This document shows, one piece after another, positions 1 through 7,058 of a DNA stretch of 21,254 bases; positions within the stretch are counted from its first letter, which is position 1, and every line of letters starts with the position of its first letter. The notes under the pieces are model-generated. The model worked only from the letters and a program-made list of their open reading frames with translations. It did no database searches and had not been told where the DNA came from. Made by a program: the position numbers and the translations under genes. Location: positions 1 through 21,254 of the IMG/VR virus record IMGVR_UViG_3300035698_004729, one strand, 5' to 3'. Source of the DNA: a virus.

Positions 1-2
1 AT

Positions 3-149
3 ATGTATTCATTATTAAATGGAGAAGACAATGATCCTGAGAGTGGTTTACCACATATAGGACATATACAAGCAAATGCTATGTTTATAGCTTATATACT
101 AAAAAATAAACCAGAACATGATAACAGGAGTGTTAAAGTTGAAGCGTGA
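3..149 (+). CDS. dATP/dGTP diphosphohydrolase-like protein, C-terminal fragment (5' end outside window)
   Basis: This open frame enters from the left edge and stops at TGA 147-149, so only about 48 C-terminal residues are visible. They include LLNGEDNDPESGLPHIGH and QANAMFIAYIL. The pattern (N/A)GEDxDPESGxPHxxH followed by an xxNAxFxxxxL helix matches what I recall of the phage dATP/dGTP diphosphohydrolase N-terminal family (dGTP_diPhyd_N, DUF5664-like). Proteins of that family are thought to hydrolyse purine dNTPs in phage nucleotide pools. The location upstream of a DNA polymerase, in a window that also carries a ribonucleotide reductase, suits a nucleotide-metabolism role. The catalytic activity itself cannot be checked because most of the protein is missing. 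The frame is firm; the family call is by memory of the motif. Confidence 0.6.
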   Translation: MYSLLNGEDNDPESGLPHIGHIQANAMFIAYILKNKPEHDNRSVKVEA

Positions 150-312
150 GAATAAATGGTACAAACCATTTGGAGTGAAGAGAATAATTGATTACAAAAC
201 AAATCATTATGGAGAAGATGCATATAGAACTTTTAAATGTAAGGAAATATGGTTAACTTTCTATGGTATTAAGTTTTATATGTTAAAGTGTGAATGTTTT
301 GTAGAAAAATAA
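118..312 (+). CDS. small hypothetical protein
   Basis: A 64-residue frame that I do not recognise. It is basic and aromatic-rich, with NKWYKPFGVKR near the start and two cysteines (LKCECF) at the end. The start is uncertain: ATG 118 overlaps the upstream gene by 32 nt, while GTG 130 and TTG 139 lie in the same frame and overlap less. A perfect 6-bp hairpin (AAATGG at 154-159, CCATTT at 166-171) lies 24 nt after GTG 130, the spacing seen after many other starts in this window, which weakly favours GTG 130. The frame ends 4 nt before the TTG start of the polymerase. No function is proposed. Confidence 0.55.
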   Translation: MITGVLKLKRENKWYKPFGVKRIIDYKTNHYGEDAYRTFKCKEIWLTFYGIKFYMLKCECFVEK

Positions 313-316
313 CAAG

Positions 317-1024
317 TTGATACATTATATTAGTAAAAAGAAAGAAGAAGAGTATAAAGAGTTTAATCAAGATACTACAGTTGCAGAAGCTGTAGAATAT
401 TTATTAACATGTGACATTGTGGCAGTGGATACTGAAACCCAAGGGTTTTTTGACCATTCTAACCATGTCATTATGATACAGATAGGGGACAAGACAAATC
501 AATATGTATTTGATACTAGATATGTAAATGTTGAGCCTCTTAGAGCTGTGATAGAAAATAAGAATATAATTAGAGTGTTTTGGAATGCTAAGTTTGATTA
601 CAAATTTATCAAGCGTAGCTTTGACATGGAGGTAGATAATATATATGATGCATTTTTAGCAGAATGTATTGTCACTGCAGGTACGCCTATTTTCCTCAGA
701 AAACTATCCTTAGCTAAAGTAGCTGAAAGAGAGTTGGGAGTAGTAATGGATAAAACAGAGCAAAGTAAATTTGTAGTACAAGGAGATAAACCTTTTAATG
801 TTAGTCAAATTAAATATGGAGCTAAAGATGTTGAATATCTATTAGACTTAAAGAAAATAGTTGATAAAAAGATTTTAAGGAATGATTTATTACCTACATT
901 AAAGTTAGAGAATCTATTTGTAAGTGTATTAGCAGATATAGAGATGAATGGTTTGTCTCTAGATGTTGGGAAATGGGCTGAATTAGAGGATATTAATAAG
1001 GTTAAGTATAATAATGCAAAATAA
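317..1024 (+). CDS. polA: family A DNA polymerase, N-terminal part with 3'-5' exonuclease domain (gene frameshifted)
   Basis: The first 235 residues hold the DEDDy 3'-5' proofreading exonuclease of a PolA-type replicative polymerase. Exo I is VAVDTETQGF at about residues 35-44, with the D-x-E metal ligands. Exo II is FWNAKFDYKF at about 88-97. Exo III is YGAKDVEYLLDL at about 167-178, a YxxxD motif. The frame then enters the region that precedes the polymerase domain (DIEMNGLSLDVGKW) and stops at TAA 1022-1024 straight after an AAAA run. The continuation is found in the -1 frame. The start is TTG 317; an in-frame TAG lies just upstream at 302-304, and the next ATG falls after Exo II, so TTG seems needed. 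It would supply the proofreading half of the phage replicase. Confidence 0.88.
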   Translation: MIHYISKKKEEEYKEFNQDTTVAEAVEYLLTCDIVAVDTETQGFFDHSNHVIMIQIGDKTNQYVFDTRYVNVEPLRAVIENKNIIRVFWNAKFDYKFIKRSFDMEVDNIYDAFLAECIVTAGTPIFLRKLSLAKVAERELGVVMDKTEQSKFVVQGDKPFNVSQIKYGAKDVEYLLDLKKIVDKKILRNDLLPTLKLENLFVSVLADIEMNGLSLDVGKWAELEDINKVKYNNAK

Positions 1025-1043
1025 CCTTAAATGAATGGGTTAT
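1015..1043 (+). other. -1 frameshift site in polA: AAAA run with adjacent hairpin
   Basis: The upstream frame reads GCA AAA TAA (1016-1024). One-base backward slippage on AAAA (1018-1021) gives AAA ATA ACC and enters the polymerase frame without a stop. A hairpin begins at the shift: ATAACC (1021-1026) pairs with GGTTAT (1038-1043) across an 11-nt loop. It may be programmed or transcriptional slippage, a true mutation, or one missing A in the assembly. Confidence 0.5.
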
Positions 1044-1080
1044 AGATAATTTACCACAGTTTATTGACAAGCAGTTAGAT

Positions 1081-2325
1081 TTGTTTTCAAGCGAGTCTAA
1101 ATGTTTAGTAGAATGGTCATCACCAGCACAGGTTATACCTGTTGCAAAGGCTTTGGGCATAGATACTAGGATTGAAGATGGTGGTAAATGGAAGGACACT
1201 GTAGGAGAAGATCACTTAAAGAAATTTATGGATCATAATCCTTGGGTAAAGATATATCTAGATTATAAACATCTAGAGAAATCAGTTAATGCTTATGGTA
1301 GAAAGTTTTTAGACCATCTAAATCCTAATACTAAGAGAGTACATACTAATTTCTTTCAGATACTCAACACAGGTAGAATAAGTTCGAGACACCCTAATCT
1401 TCAACAGATCCCTAGAGGACCACACAGAGATTGTTTTGTGCCCGAGAAGGGTAACAAGCTAATTGTATGTGATTACGCTGCACAAGAGCAGAAAATACTT
1501 GCTGATAGATGTCAAGACACAGCTTTGTTAGATTTTTATGCTAATGGAGATGGAGATATGCATTGTTTAATATGCCGTAAAATATTCCCTGAAACAGCTG
1601 ATCTTACTACTGCTGAAATTAAGAGAGACCATGGAGAGAAGAGACAGTTCTCTAAGTCCATAGGCTTCTTACTTAATTATGGTGGATCTGCATTTACTGC
1701 ATCAGATAGACTTCAAATACCATTGGAAGAAGCTGAAGGTATAGTTAATACTTACTTTGATTCTTTTCCAGAGATGACTAATTATTTTGAGGCTGGTACT
1801 AAGGAAGCTATTGATAAGGGATATATACTTATAGATGACTTAACTAGAAGGAAGTTCTTTATACCGTTCTTTAAGGAGTTTAAGAAACTTCATAATGAGA
1901 TAAATAGAACAGAGATGTCCTTCAGTGGTTATAGAACTAAGCCATTTTGGACTAAGTATAGAAAAGAAAAAGAAGTAGAATCTGATTTGTTTCTTAATAC
2001 GCTCAAGCCTAAAGTACAAAAGTATTTTAGAACTAGGGGTAAGATTGAGAGAAACACAATGAATTATAGGATACAAGGTACAGCAGGGTCTATGACCAAG
2101 TATGCTGCCATACTATTAAAATTAGAGTTAACCAAACTAGACATATATGATAAAGTCAAGATAGTTAACCTAATACATGATGAAATTGTGCTAGAGTGTC
2201 CTGAATATTTATCAGAACAGTCTGCTGAAATTTTATCTAGATGTATGGTTGATGCAGGTGATAAATTCTGTAAAGTAGTGCCAATGAGTGCAGAAGCAGT
2301 AATAACTGATTACTGGACACATTAA
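1081..2325 (+). CDS. polA: family A DNA polymerase, C-terminal polymerase domain (same gene, -1 frame)
   Basis: This frame holds the palm, fingers and thumb of a PolA-family enzyme. Signature motifs occur in order: TGRISSRHPNLQQIPR; motif A VCDYAAQEQK (the usual DYSQIELR, with its metal-binding Asp); motif B RQFSKSIGFLLNYG (the RxxxKxxxFxxxYG O-helix); RIQGTAGSMTKYA; and motif C LIHDEIVLE with the catalytic HDE. The listed start is TTG 1081, but the coding sense reaches back to 1021 (ITLNEWVIDNLPQ) with no start codon in that stretch. That argues the domain is made by a frameshift from the upstream part rather than initiated on its own. If TTG 1081 were used, the polymerase would lack about 20 residues. 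The stop is followed by an A/T-only leader for the next gene. Confidence 0.9.
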   Translation: MFSSESKCLVEWSSPAQVIPVAKALGIDTRIEDGGKWKDTVGEDHLKKFMDHNPWVKIYLDYKHLEKSVNAYGRKFLDHLNPNTKRVHTNFFQILNTGRISSRHPNLQQIPRGPHRDCFVPEKGNKLIVCDYAAQEQKILADRCQDTALLDFYANGDGDMHCLICRKIFPETADLTTAEIKRDHGEKRQFSKSIGFLLNYGGSAFTASDRLQIPLEEAEGIVNTYFDSFPEMTNYFEAGTKEAIDKGYILIDDLTRRKFFIPFFKEFKKLHNEINRTEMSFSGYRTKPFWTKYRKEKEVESDLFLNTLKPKVQKYFRTRGKIERNTMNYRIQGTAGSMTKYAAILLKLELTKLDIYDKVKIVNLIHDEIVLECPEYLSEQSAEILSRCMVDAGDKFCKVVPMSAEAVITDYWTH

Positions 2326-2350
2326 AATAAATTAAATTAAATTAAAAACA
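2326..2350 (+). promoter_or_regulatory. A/T-only 5' leader with AAATT repeats
   Basis: The 25 bases between the polymerase stop and ATG 2351 are almost purely A and T, with the pentamer AAATT repeated about three times. There is no Shine-Dalgarno-like sequence. Similar leaders precede the starts at 3122, 7059, 8522, 14162, 19290 and 19579. This resembles the A-rich initiation regions of Bacteroidota; the role is inferred. Confidence 0.4.
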
Positions 2351-3115
2351 ATGAGACATATAAAAGTATTTATAGTAGGAGGAAGTCCTACAGTAGCAAA
2401 TTTTATACCTAATCATACTGTCACTAAAGACATGGAAAAAGCTAATCTTATCATTTTTCCTGGAGGATCTGATGTTCATCCACATATGTATGGGGAAGAA
2501 TCTAATGATAAGACTAATACAAAGCCAATGATTGACTTAATACAGACAAAGATGTATAGAAAAGCTATATCATTGAATCTTGCTATGTTAGGTATTTGTA
2601 GAGGAGCACAGTTTTTAACTGTAATGAATGGCGGTAAGCTGATTCAACATGTTAATAATCACCATGCTGCTCATAAAATAATAGATTCTGATGGAGTCCT
2701 AATGAGTATGTCAAGTGACCATCATCAAATGATGTTTCCTTATTTTTTAAATAAAGACGTTTATAAGGTTATAGCTGTTAGCAGTGGTACAAGATCTAGT
2801 ATATATGAAGACTCTAACAAAGGTAATATGACAGGTTCTTCAAGATTTATAATCAATGGTAAGAACCTTTTAGATGAAGAGTTTTTAGAGCCTGAAATAG
2901 TATATTATAAGGACACTAACTGTCTTTGTGTACAAGGGCATCCTGAATGGATGGATAATAAGGATTATGGTGTTATATATGTCAATGATTTGATTGATGA
3001 TATGATAAACAGATATCCAGAGTCTATGGTTAGTAAATTAGACAGAATGGCAGGTTTTCCTGTATTTGGATCAAGTAAAAGAATAAAAAAAATGGCTGAA
3101 AAAGTTGTATATTAA
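2351..3115 (+). CDS. class I glutamine amidotransferase-like protein (peptidase C26 / PuuD type)
   Basis: A 254-residue protein with the class I GATase (triad) fold. FPGGSDVHP (about 36-44) matches the oxyanion strand of gamma-Glu-GABA hydrolases. GICRGAQFL (81-89) is the nucleophile elbow with Cys83. GHPEW (196-200) carries the catalytic His197 and Glu199. A SDHHQM segment lies between, as in PuuD-like enzymes. In the family these enzymes hydrolyse gamma-glutamyl bonds or release ammonia from glutamine. The gene opens a cluster with two COOH-NH2 ligases, an ATP-grasp ligase, a gamma-glutamylcyclotransferase and two class II amidotransferases, so it probably supplies ammonia or removes gamma-glutamyl groups there. 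It follows an A/T-only leader and has a hairpin 24 nt after its start. Confidence 0.85.
   Translation: MRHIKVFIVGGSPTVANFIPNHTVTKDMEKANLIIFPGGSDVHPHMYGEESNDKTNTKPMIDLIQTKMYRKAISLNLAMLGICRGAQFLTVMNGGKLIQHVNNHHAAHKIIDSDGVLMSMSSDHHQMMFPYFLNKDVYKVIAVSSGTRSSIYEDSNKGNMTGSSRFIINGKNLLDEEFLEPEIVYYKDTNCLCVQGHPEWMDNKDYGVIYVNDLIDDMINRYPESMVSKLDRMAGFPVFGSSKRIKKMAEKVVY
2375..2391 (+). promoter_or_regulatory. start-proximal hairpin
   Basis: GTAGGA (2375-2380) pairs perfectly with TCCTAC (2386-2391) around a 5-nt loop. The stem begins 24 nt after the A of ATG 2351. Confidence 0.5.
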
Positions 3116-3121
3116 AATTAA

Positions 3122-3949
3122 ATGATAGATAAAAGTAAAATTACACTGGGTGCAGATCCAGAAATGTTCTTAGTTAACGCAGAAGGCACTCCTATATCAG
3201 CAATTGGTACTGTTGGAGGAACTAAAGAAAGTCCAAGAAAACTAACTGAATTAGGACATTCAGTACAGGAGGACAATGTGTTAGTAGAATTTAATATACC
3301 ACCATGTATAGATGCAGACTCTATGGCTAGAGAAGTGCAAACTGCTATACAGAGTATAATAAAGATATTACCAGCTAACACTGATTTAAAAGTACTATCT
3401 TCTTATACATTTCAGGAGGAGGATCTTGATCATCCTAAAGCACAAGAGTTTGGATGTGAACCTGACTTAAATGTATGGACAGGTGAAATTAATGATACAC
3501 CAAGTTCTAATACAAATTTAAGAACAGCAGGAGGTCATGTACATGTAGGCATGGATGATTTCAATGAAGAAGTTGTTACTGAGTTAATCATAGCAATGGA
3601 CTTGTTCTTAGGTGTCCCTAGTGTATTACTAGACAGTGATGTAACTAGGAGAAGTATGTATGGTAAGGCTGGTGCCTTCAGACATAAGCCTTATGGTTGT
3701 GAGTACAGAACTTTATCCAATTTTTGGATTGAGAATGATGATTTAGTTAAGTGGGTATACACCAATACAATGCATGCAATTGATTTTGTTAATGCTAGTA
3801 AGCTTGGTAGTATAGATTCTGAAAAAATAATTAAATGCATTAACAATTCTGATACTCAATTGGCAAAAGAACTTGTAGAAGAGTATAGTATAATATTACC
3901 TGCTAAAGTAGGGACAACTAAAGTTGAAAAACAATTAATAGAAAACTAA
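3122..3949 (+). CDS. phiEco32-type COOH-NH2 ligase (GS-like amidoligase, type 2)
   Basis: A 275-residue protein that I match to the phage phiEco32-like COOH-NH2 ligase family. Visible hallmarks are LGADPEMFL (9-17) with an acidic metal ligand, QEDNVLVEFNIPP (49-61), GGHVHVG (137-143), the basic RRSMYGKAGAFR segment (176-187) and EYRTLSNFW (194-202). The family has a glutamine-synthetase-like fold with paired acidic and His motifs and is predicted to form amide bonds between carboxyl and amino groups using ATP. The length fits a single-domain member. It lies 6 nt after the amidotransferase-like gene, so the two are probably co-translated. A short hairpin begins 24 nt after the start. The substrate is unknown. 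Confidence 0.82.
   Translation: MIDKSKITLGADPEMFLVNAEGTPISAIGTVGGTKESPRKLTELGHSVQEDNVLVEFNIPPCIDADSMAREVQTAIQSIIKILPANTDLKVLSSYTFQEEDLDHPKAQEFGCEPDLNVWTGEINDTPSSNTNLRTAGGHVHVGMDDFNEEVVTELIIAMDLFLGVPSVLLDSDVTRRSMYGKAGAFRHKPYGCEYRTLSNFWIENDDLVKWVYTNTMHAIDFVNASKLGSIDSEKIIKCINNSDTQLAKELVEEYSIILPAKVGTTKVEKQLIEN
3146..3161 (+). promoter_or_regulatory. start-proximal hairpin
   Basis: CTGGG (3146-3150) pairs with TCCAG (3157-3161), including one G-U pair, around a 6-nt loop. The stem begins 24 nt after ATG 3122. It is one of the weaker members of the set. Confidence 0.35.
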
Positions 3950-3950
3950 A

Positions 3951-4949
3951 ATGAGTAAACCTAATAAATTTTTAAACAATAATATAGCTATAAGAGTAGT
4001 AGAAGATGGCTGTAGACCACTAGTTACTAATGCTATTGTTACTACTCTTGGAGGACAATTTGAGGGCAATGAGTCTTATCTTGTAGATAGTATGTATATT
4101 AGTGATCCAACTAAAGCAAATTTAGTATTCAAGACCACAGATACAGGACAGTCAAGAGTGAAAGATGTTTTAGAGAGAATCACTAAAGCTGATAAAGTTA
4201 CCATGAGAATTGCAGCCAATACTACAAATACTAAGTTAGGCAATGTAATTACTTGGATGGCAGTAGAGTATAAGAAACAATCTAAAATATTTAAGATTGT
4301 TGAGAGACTATGTGATGCAGAAACCGCTTCAGAGACAGTTCTTAATGTATTAAGAGCAGTTGCTGATGAAAAAGAAGACTACTCTAAAGTAACTGGGTTA
4401 GAATTAATGTTACAAGCTGATGGCAAGTGGACACTTGAGGACAACTATAGAGAAAAGGTTAAGTATATGATACAGACTGTAAAAGGTTCTTTATTTACTG
4501 ATCATGAAAATATCACTGATATAGAAGGCATGAATATTATACACTTATCTGATATAAATGTGACTACTGCTGGTAATATAACTATTAGGAATAATATAAA
4601 TAGATACATTGCTAAACATGAGCTATCTAATCCTATTGTATGTATCTCTATAGATGCTTTTAGGAACCTAAAGTTCCCTTGTACACTAGATAGTATTAAA
4701 ACTATGATTGAGTCCTTTAAACACGCTAAGTATAGAATACTAGTAACAACTTATGAAGGAGTTTCTTTTATAGAAGATCATCTTAGAGTTATTGGATTTG
4801 AAGGAGATATAGCTCATCATGCAGTAAAAGAATATATTGATACATATGACAATACTCAAAATGAGGTAGATCTTACTACTATGGACTTGCAAGATGATAT
4901 AGTATTAATTACTCCTGAATATGAGAAAGCTTTAAACGTAGTAGTGTAA
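3951..4949 (+). CDS. hypothetical protein in the amidoligase cluster
   Basis: A 332-residue protein that I do not recognise. It starts at ATG 3951, one base after the stop of the COOH-NH2 ligase, so co-translation is likely. It has no signal peptide or membrane segment that I can see. The middle and end alternate short hydrophobic strands with helices (PIVCISIDAF, YRILVTTYEG, DIVLITPEYE), which looks like an alpha/beta protein, and no nucleotide-binding P-loop is visible. The C-terminal third is acidic. Its position between two ligase genes suggests a partner or substrate-related role, but nothing in the sequence proves this. A long inverted repeat lies within its first 100 nt (3992-4049). 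Confidence 0.8.
   Translation: MSKPNKFLNNNIAIRVVEDGCRPLVTNAIVTTLGGQFEGNESYLVDSMYISDPTKANLVFKTTDTGQSRVKDVLERITKADKVTMRIAANTTNTKLGNVITWMAVEYKKQSKIFKIVERLCDAETASETVLNVLRAVADEKEDYSKVTGLELMLQADGKWTLEDNYREKVKYMIQTVKGSLFTDHENITDIEGMNIIHLSDINVTTAGNITIRNNINRYIAKHELSNPIVCISIDAFRNLKFPCTLDSIKTMIESFKHAKYRILVTTYEGVSFIEDHLRVIGFEGDIAHHAVKEYIDTYDNTQNEVDLTTMDLQDDIVLITPEYEKALNVVV
3992..4049 (+). repeat. 10-bp inverted repeat near a gene start
   Basis: AAGAGTAGTA (3992-4001) is perfectly complementary to TACTACTCTT (4040-4049), with a 38-nt interval and a further T-G pair outside. It lies 41 nt after ATG 3951. It could form a long stem at the start of this mRNA region. Confidence 0.45.
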
Positions 4950-4950
4950 T

Positions 4951-5103
4951 ATGGTAGATATAGTAATCTGCACTGATTTAGGTAGCTATGAAGGAACTAA
5001 ATTAGAAGTTGGGAAAGCTTACAAATGTACACATGTTGGAAAATCTTTAATTAAATTAGAGGGTATGTCTGGAAGTTTTCTCAAAAAAGAGATTTTACAT
5101 TGA
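4951..5103 (+). CDS. small hypothetical protein, possibly SH3-like
   Basis: A 50-residue frame starting at ATG 4951, one base after the previous stop (TAATATG), and ending at TGA 5101-5103, which overlaps the TTG start of the next gene. The protein begins MVDIVICTDLG and continues LEVGKAYKCTHVG and IKLEGMSGSFLKKEIL. The alternation of short strands with the turns VGKAY and GMSGSF resembles the small SH3-like barrel proteins common in phages. That likeness is only structural impression. The tight fit between its neighbours and the intact codon sense make it a credible gene. No function is proposed. Confidence 0.6.
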   Translation: MVDIVICTDLGSYEGTKLEVGKAYKCTHVGKSLIKLEGMSGSFLKKEILH

Positions 5104-5810
5104 TAGATAAATCTAAATATGCTACTGAGTATAGAAAAAGAGCCTATTACAGTCTCAATGATGAATATTATAGAGTAATTGGTAAGGCTAGTGATACAGA
5201 AATAGCATTATCTAACCATCACAATGGAAGTAGTTGCGTTGTTAGTATCTTTTCCGATTTAATAGAAGTAGTGCCTAGGTTTTTTCCTGGGGACATTGTT
5301 TGTGGAAAATCAATGAAAGAGTTACAAGATCATCCTTTTTTTGAATTAAGAGGAGATCCTTCTGACAAATACTTTCATTCAAATTTTTCTAATAATACAA
5401 TGCACTTAAGTCTTTTAAAAGAGGTAGATGATTCTACACTCGTAGTTACTAAAGTACATAGTATTACTGGAATTACTGTTAAGAGTAATAAAACTAAAAA
5501 GTCATTTAGACTTTGTGTAGAATTTCTTAAACTTGTTAAATCAGTACAACCAACAACAATAGAAACTATTGGTAAGGAGACTGTTGTTAAAATGAGGAAT
5601 AAACCTGATAAGGACTGTAAAGTCTTGAAGAAAGGTGTATCATATTCAGTAAGTAAAGTAGAAAAGATATGTTCAAAGAACTATGTCATAATTAAAATTA
5701 ATAATAAGAATACCTATTTCAATGTCAAAAATTTCAAGATAATGGATAAAGGTGTTATAAAAACAATAAACAATGAATTTCAAGAAGAGATTTTTACGTA
5801 TACTATCTAG
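5100..5810 (+). CDS. hypothetical protein in the amidoligase cluster
   Basis: A 236-residue protein that I do not recognise. The start is TTG 5100, overlapping the previous stop as TTGA; the next in-frame Met is about 70 residues in, so TTG is the reasonable choice. The sequence is basic and rich in strands, with PRFFPGDIVCGKSM, DSTLVVTKVHSITGITVKS and VLKKGVSYSVSKVEKI, the last two resembling repeated SH3-like or KOW-like segments. This would make it a longer relative of the 50-residue protein just before it, but I could not establish that. Its last 38 bases overlap the ATP-grasp gene. Confidence 0.7.
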   Translation: MIDKSKYATEYRKRAYYSLNDEYYRVIGKASDTEIALSNHHNGSSCVVSIFSDLIEVVPRFFPGDIVCGKSMKELQDHPFFELRGDPSDKYFHSNFSNNTMHLSLLKEVDDSTLVVTKVHSITGITVKSNKTKKSFRLCVEFLKLVKSVQPTTIETIGKETVVKMRNKPDKDCKVLKKGVSYSVSKVEKICSKNYVIIKINNKNTYFNVKNFKIMDKGVIKTINNEFQEEIFTYTI

Positions 5811-6624
5811 ACACCCGTCACATAGTAATATTAGAAGGCTTACTAATACTCATAATCAAAGAGTTGGCATTTTAGCACCTGTACTGGCTTGTGTAAGATT
5901 TGGTAGTTCTACTGTGTGGAACAAGGCTGATAAGGGTACAGGTAAAGTATATGAGCTAAATAGCATAGATGCTGTTACTAACAGTTCTAGTAAATTACTA
6001 ATGAAGCGTAAGTTTAGTGAGCACGGTGTTAAAACTGCCCAATGGTGGGAAAATATAGAATCTTTACTTCAAGAAGAAGAGATTAATTTCCCAATCCTTG
6101 CAAAGAAGAGACATGGCTCTAGGGCTCAAGGAATGGTTAAGATGGACTCTAAAGAAGAACTGGAAGATTTCATTGAAGTTAACGCAGAACAGTTAGGTAA
6201 GTATATATATGAGAAGTATCACAACTACTCAAGAGAGTATAGATTACATGTATCTGCTGATGGATGTTTCTACTCATGTAGAAAAGTACTAAAAAGAGAT
6301 ACCCCTGATGCTAAGAAGTGGTTCAGAAATGATGAATACTGTAACTGGATTCAAGAATATGGCTCTAATATTGATTTATTTGATAAGCCTATTAATTGGA
6401 ATGAAGTAGAAGCTGAGTGTGTGAAAGCACTCAAGGCAGTAGGATTAGATTTTGGAGCTGTTGATTTAAGGATTCAGTCAGCAACTACTAATGAGGATGA
6501 ACAGCGAGAGGCACCTGATTACATAGTAGTTGAGATTAACTCTGCTCCTTCATTTGGAGGAGTTACTGAAGAAAAGTACAGAGAAGAATTACCAAAGATA
6601 TTAATCAGTAAATATAACTTATAA
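5773..6624 (+). CDS. RimK-like ATP-grasp ligase
   Basis: A 283-residue ATP-grasp enzyme. The fold signs are: an N-terminal pre-ATP-grasp part; a lysine-bearing strand PILAKKRHGSRAQGMVK (107-123), with the small basic and glycine-rich phosphate loop; the adenine-linked segment EKYHNYSREYRLHV (147-160); DFGAVDLR (226-233); and VVEINSAPSF (252-261), with the Glu254 and Asn256 Mg ligands. RimK and related enzymes join an amino acid to a carboxylate through an acyl-phosphate. In this cluster it is a third, unrelated ligase next to two GS-like amidoligases. The start ATG 5773 overlaps the upstream gene by 38 nt, and the stop overlaps the next start as TAATG, which suggests coupled translation. The N-terminal 25 residues are very basic. 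Confidence 0.88.
   Translation: MNFKKRFLRILSRHPSHSNIRRLTNTHNQRVGILAPVLACVRFGSSTVWNKADKGTGKVYELNSIDAVTNSSSKLLMKRKFSEHGVKTAQWWENIESLLQEEEINFPILAKKRHGSRAQGMVKMDSKEELEDFIEVNAEQLGKYIYEKYHNYSREYRLHVSADGCFYSCRKVLKRDTPDAKKWFRNDEYCNWIQEYGSNIDLFDKPINWNEVEAECVKALKAVGLDFGAVDLRIQSATTNEDEQREAPDYIVVEINSAPSFGGVTEEKYREELPKILISKYNL
5801..5827 (+). promoter_or_regulatory. start-proximal hairpin (two-tier)
   Basis: TACTAT (5801-5806) pairs with ATAGTA (5822-5827), and inside it GAC (5810-5812) can pair with GTC (5817-5819). The stem begins 28 nt after ATG 5773 and spans the stop codon of the upstream gene. Confidence 0.35.
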
Positions 6625-7043
6625 TGAGTGAAAAATTTGAAGAGATATCCCCCCTATTAATAGGGGTTTATGGTTCTTTAAGAAAAGGACTAGGTAATCA
6701 TGGTATTTTAGATGATAGTAGTAGTGTATTGTTAGGGACAATTAATACTGACCCTGACTACACTATGATATCATTTGGATCATACCCAGGTGTTATACCA
6801 GAAGGAGATACTTCTATAGTTTTAGAGGTATATAAGGTTACTAACAGTAGTACAAAAATGAGACTAAATTCTTTAGAAGGGTTTAGAGGTCAAGATGATC
6901 CTAGTAATTTTTATAATAAAATGAATATTGATACAGAATTTGGAAATGTAGAAATGTATGTTTTAGGAAACGAATACTTGGAAAATGAACGTGTTACTTT
7001 AGTCACTAATGGTGACTGGGCAGATTATAAAGGTGTAAAATAA
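6624..7043 (+). CDS. gamma-glutamylcyclotransferase (GGCT/AIG2-like)
   Basis: A 139-residue protein with the GGCT fold. VYGSLRKG (15-22) is the classic substrate-binding YGSLxxG motif. YPGVIPEG (54-61) matches the family's YPAxxP strand. LNSLEGF (81-87) contains the conserved catalytic Glu85, and FYNKM (96-100) matches the Y-x-R/K region. GGCT enzymes release a gamma-glutamyl group as 5-oxoproline and a free amine. Beside ligases and glutamine amidotransferases, this one could trim or recycle gamma-glutamyl adducts, or set the specificity of the pathway. The start overlaps the ATP-grasp stop by one base (TAATG). A GC-rich palindrome lies 27 nt into the gene. Confidence 0.85.
   Translation: MSEKFEEISPLLIGVYGSLRKGLGNHGILDDSSSVLLGTINTDPDYTMISFGSYPGVIPEGDTSIVLEVYKVTNSSTKMRLNSLEGFRGQDDPSNFYNKMNIDTEFGNVEMYVLGNEYLENERVTLVTNGDWADYKGVK
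6651..6666 (+). promoter_or_regulatory. start-proximal GC-rich palindromic hairpin
   Basis: CCCCTATTAATAGGGG is a perfect 16-base palindrome that can fold as a 6-bp stem with a TTAA loop. It begins 27 nt after ATG 6624. It uses CCC and GGG codons, which are unusual in this AT-rich window. It is followed by TTTA, so a weak terminator is an alternative. Confidence 0.55.
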
Positions 7044-7058
7044 AAATTAAATAAATAT

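Noticed and set aside
1840-2076. Minus-strand open frame opposite the polymerase domain.
   Set aside because: It is antisense to conserved polymerase motifs, low in complexity, and has no leader or partner genes. Other minus-strand frames were dropped for the same reason.
3122-5120. The genes at 3122 and 5100 share the first codons (MIDKSK).
   Set aside because: The similarity ends after six residues and is readily explained by A-rich start regions; no larger repeat is present.
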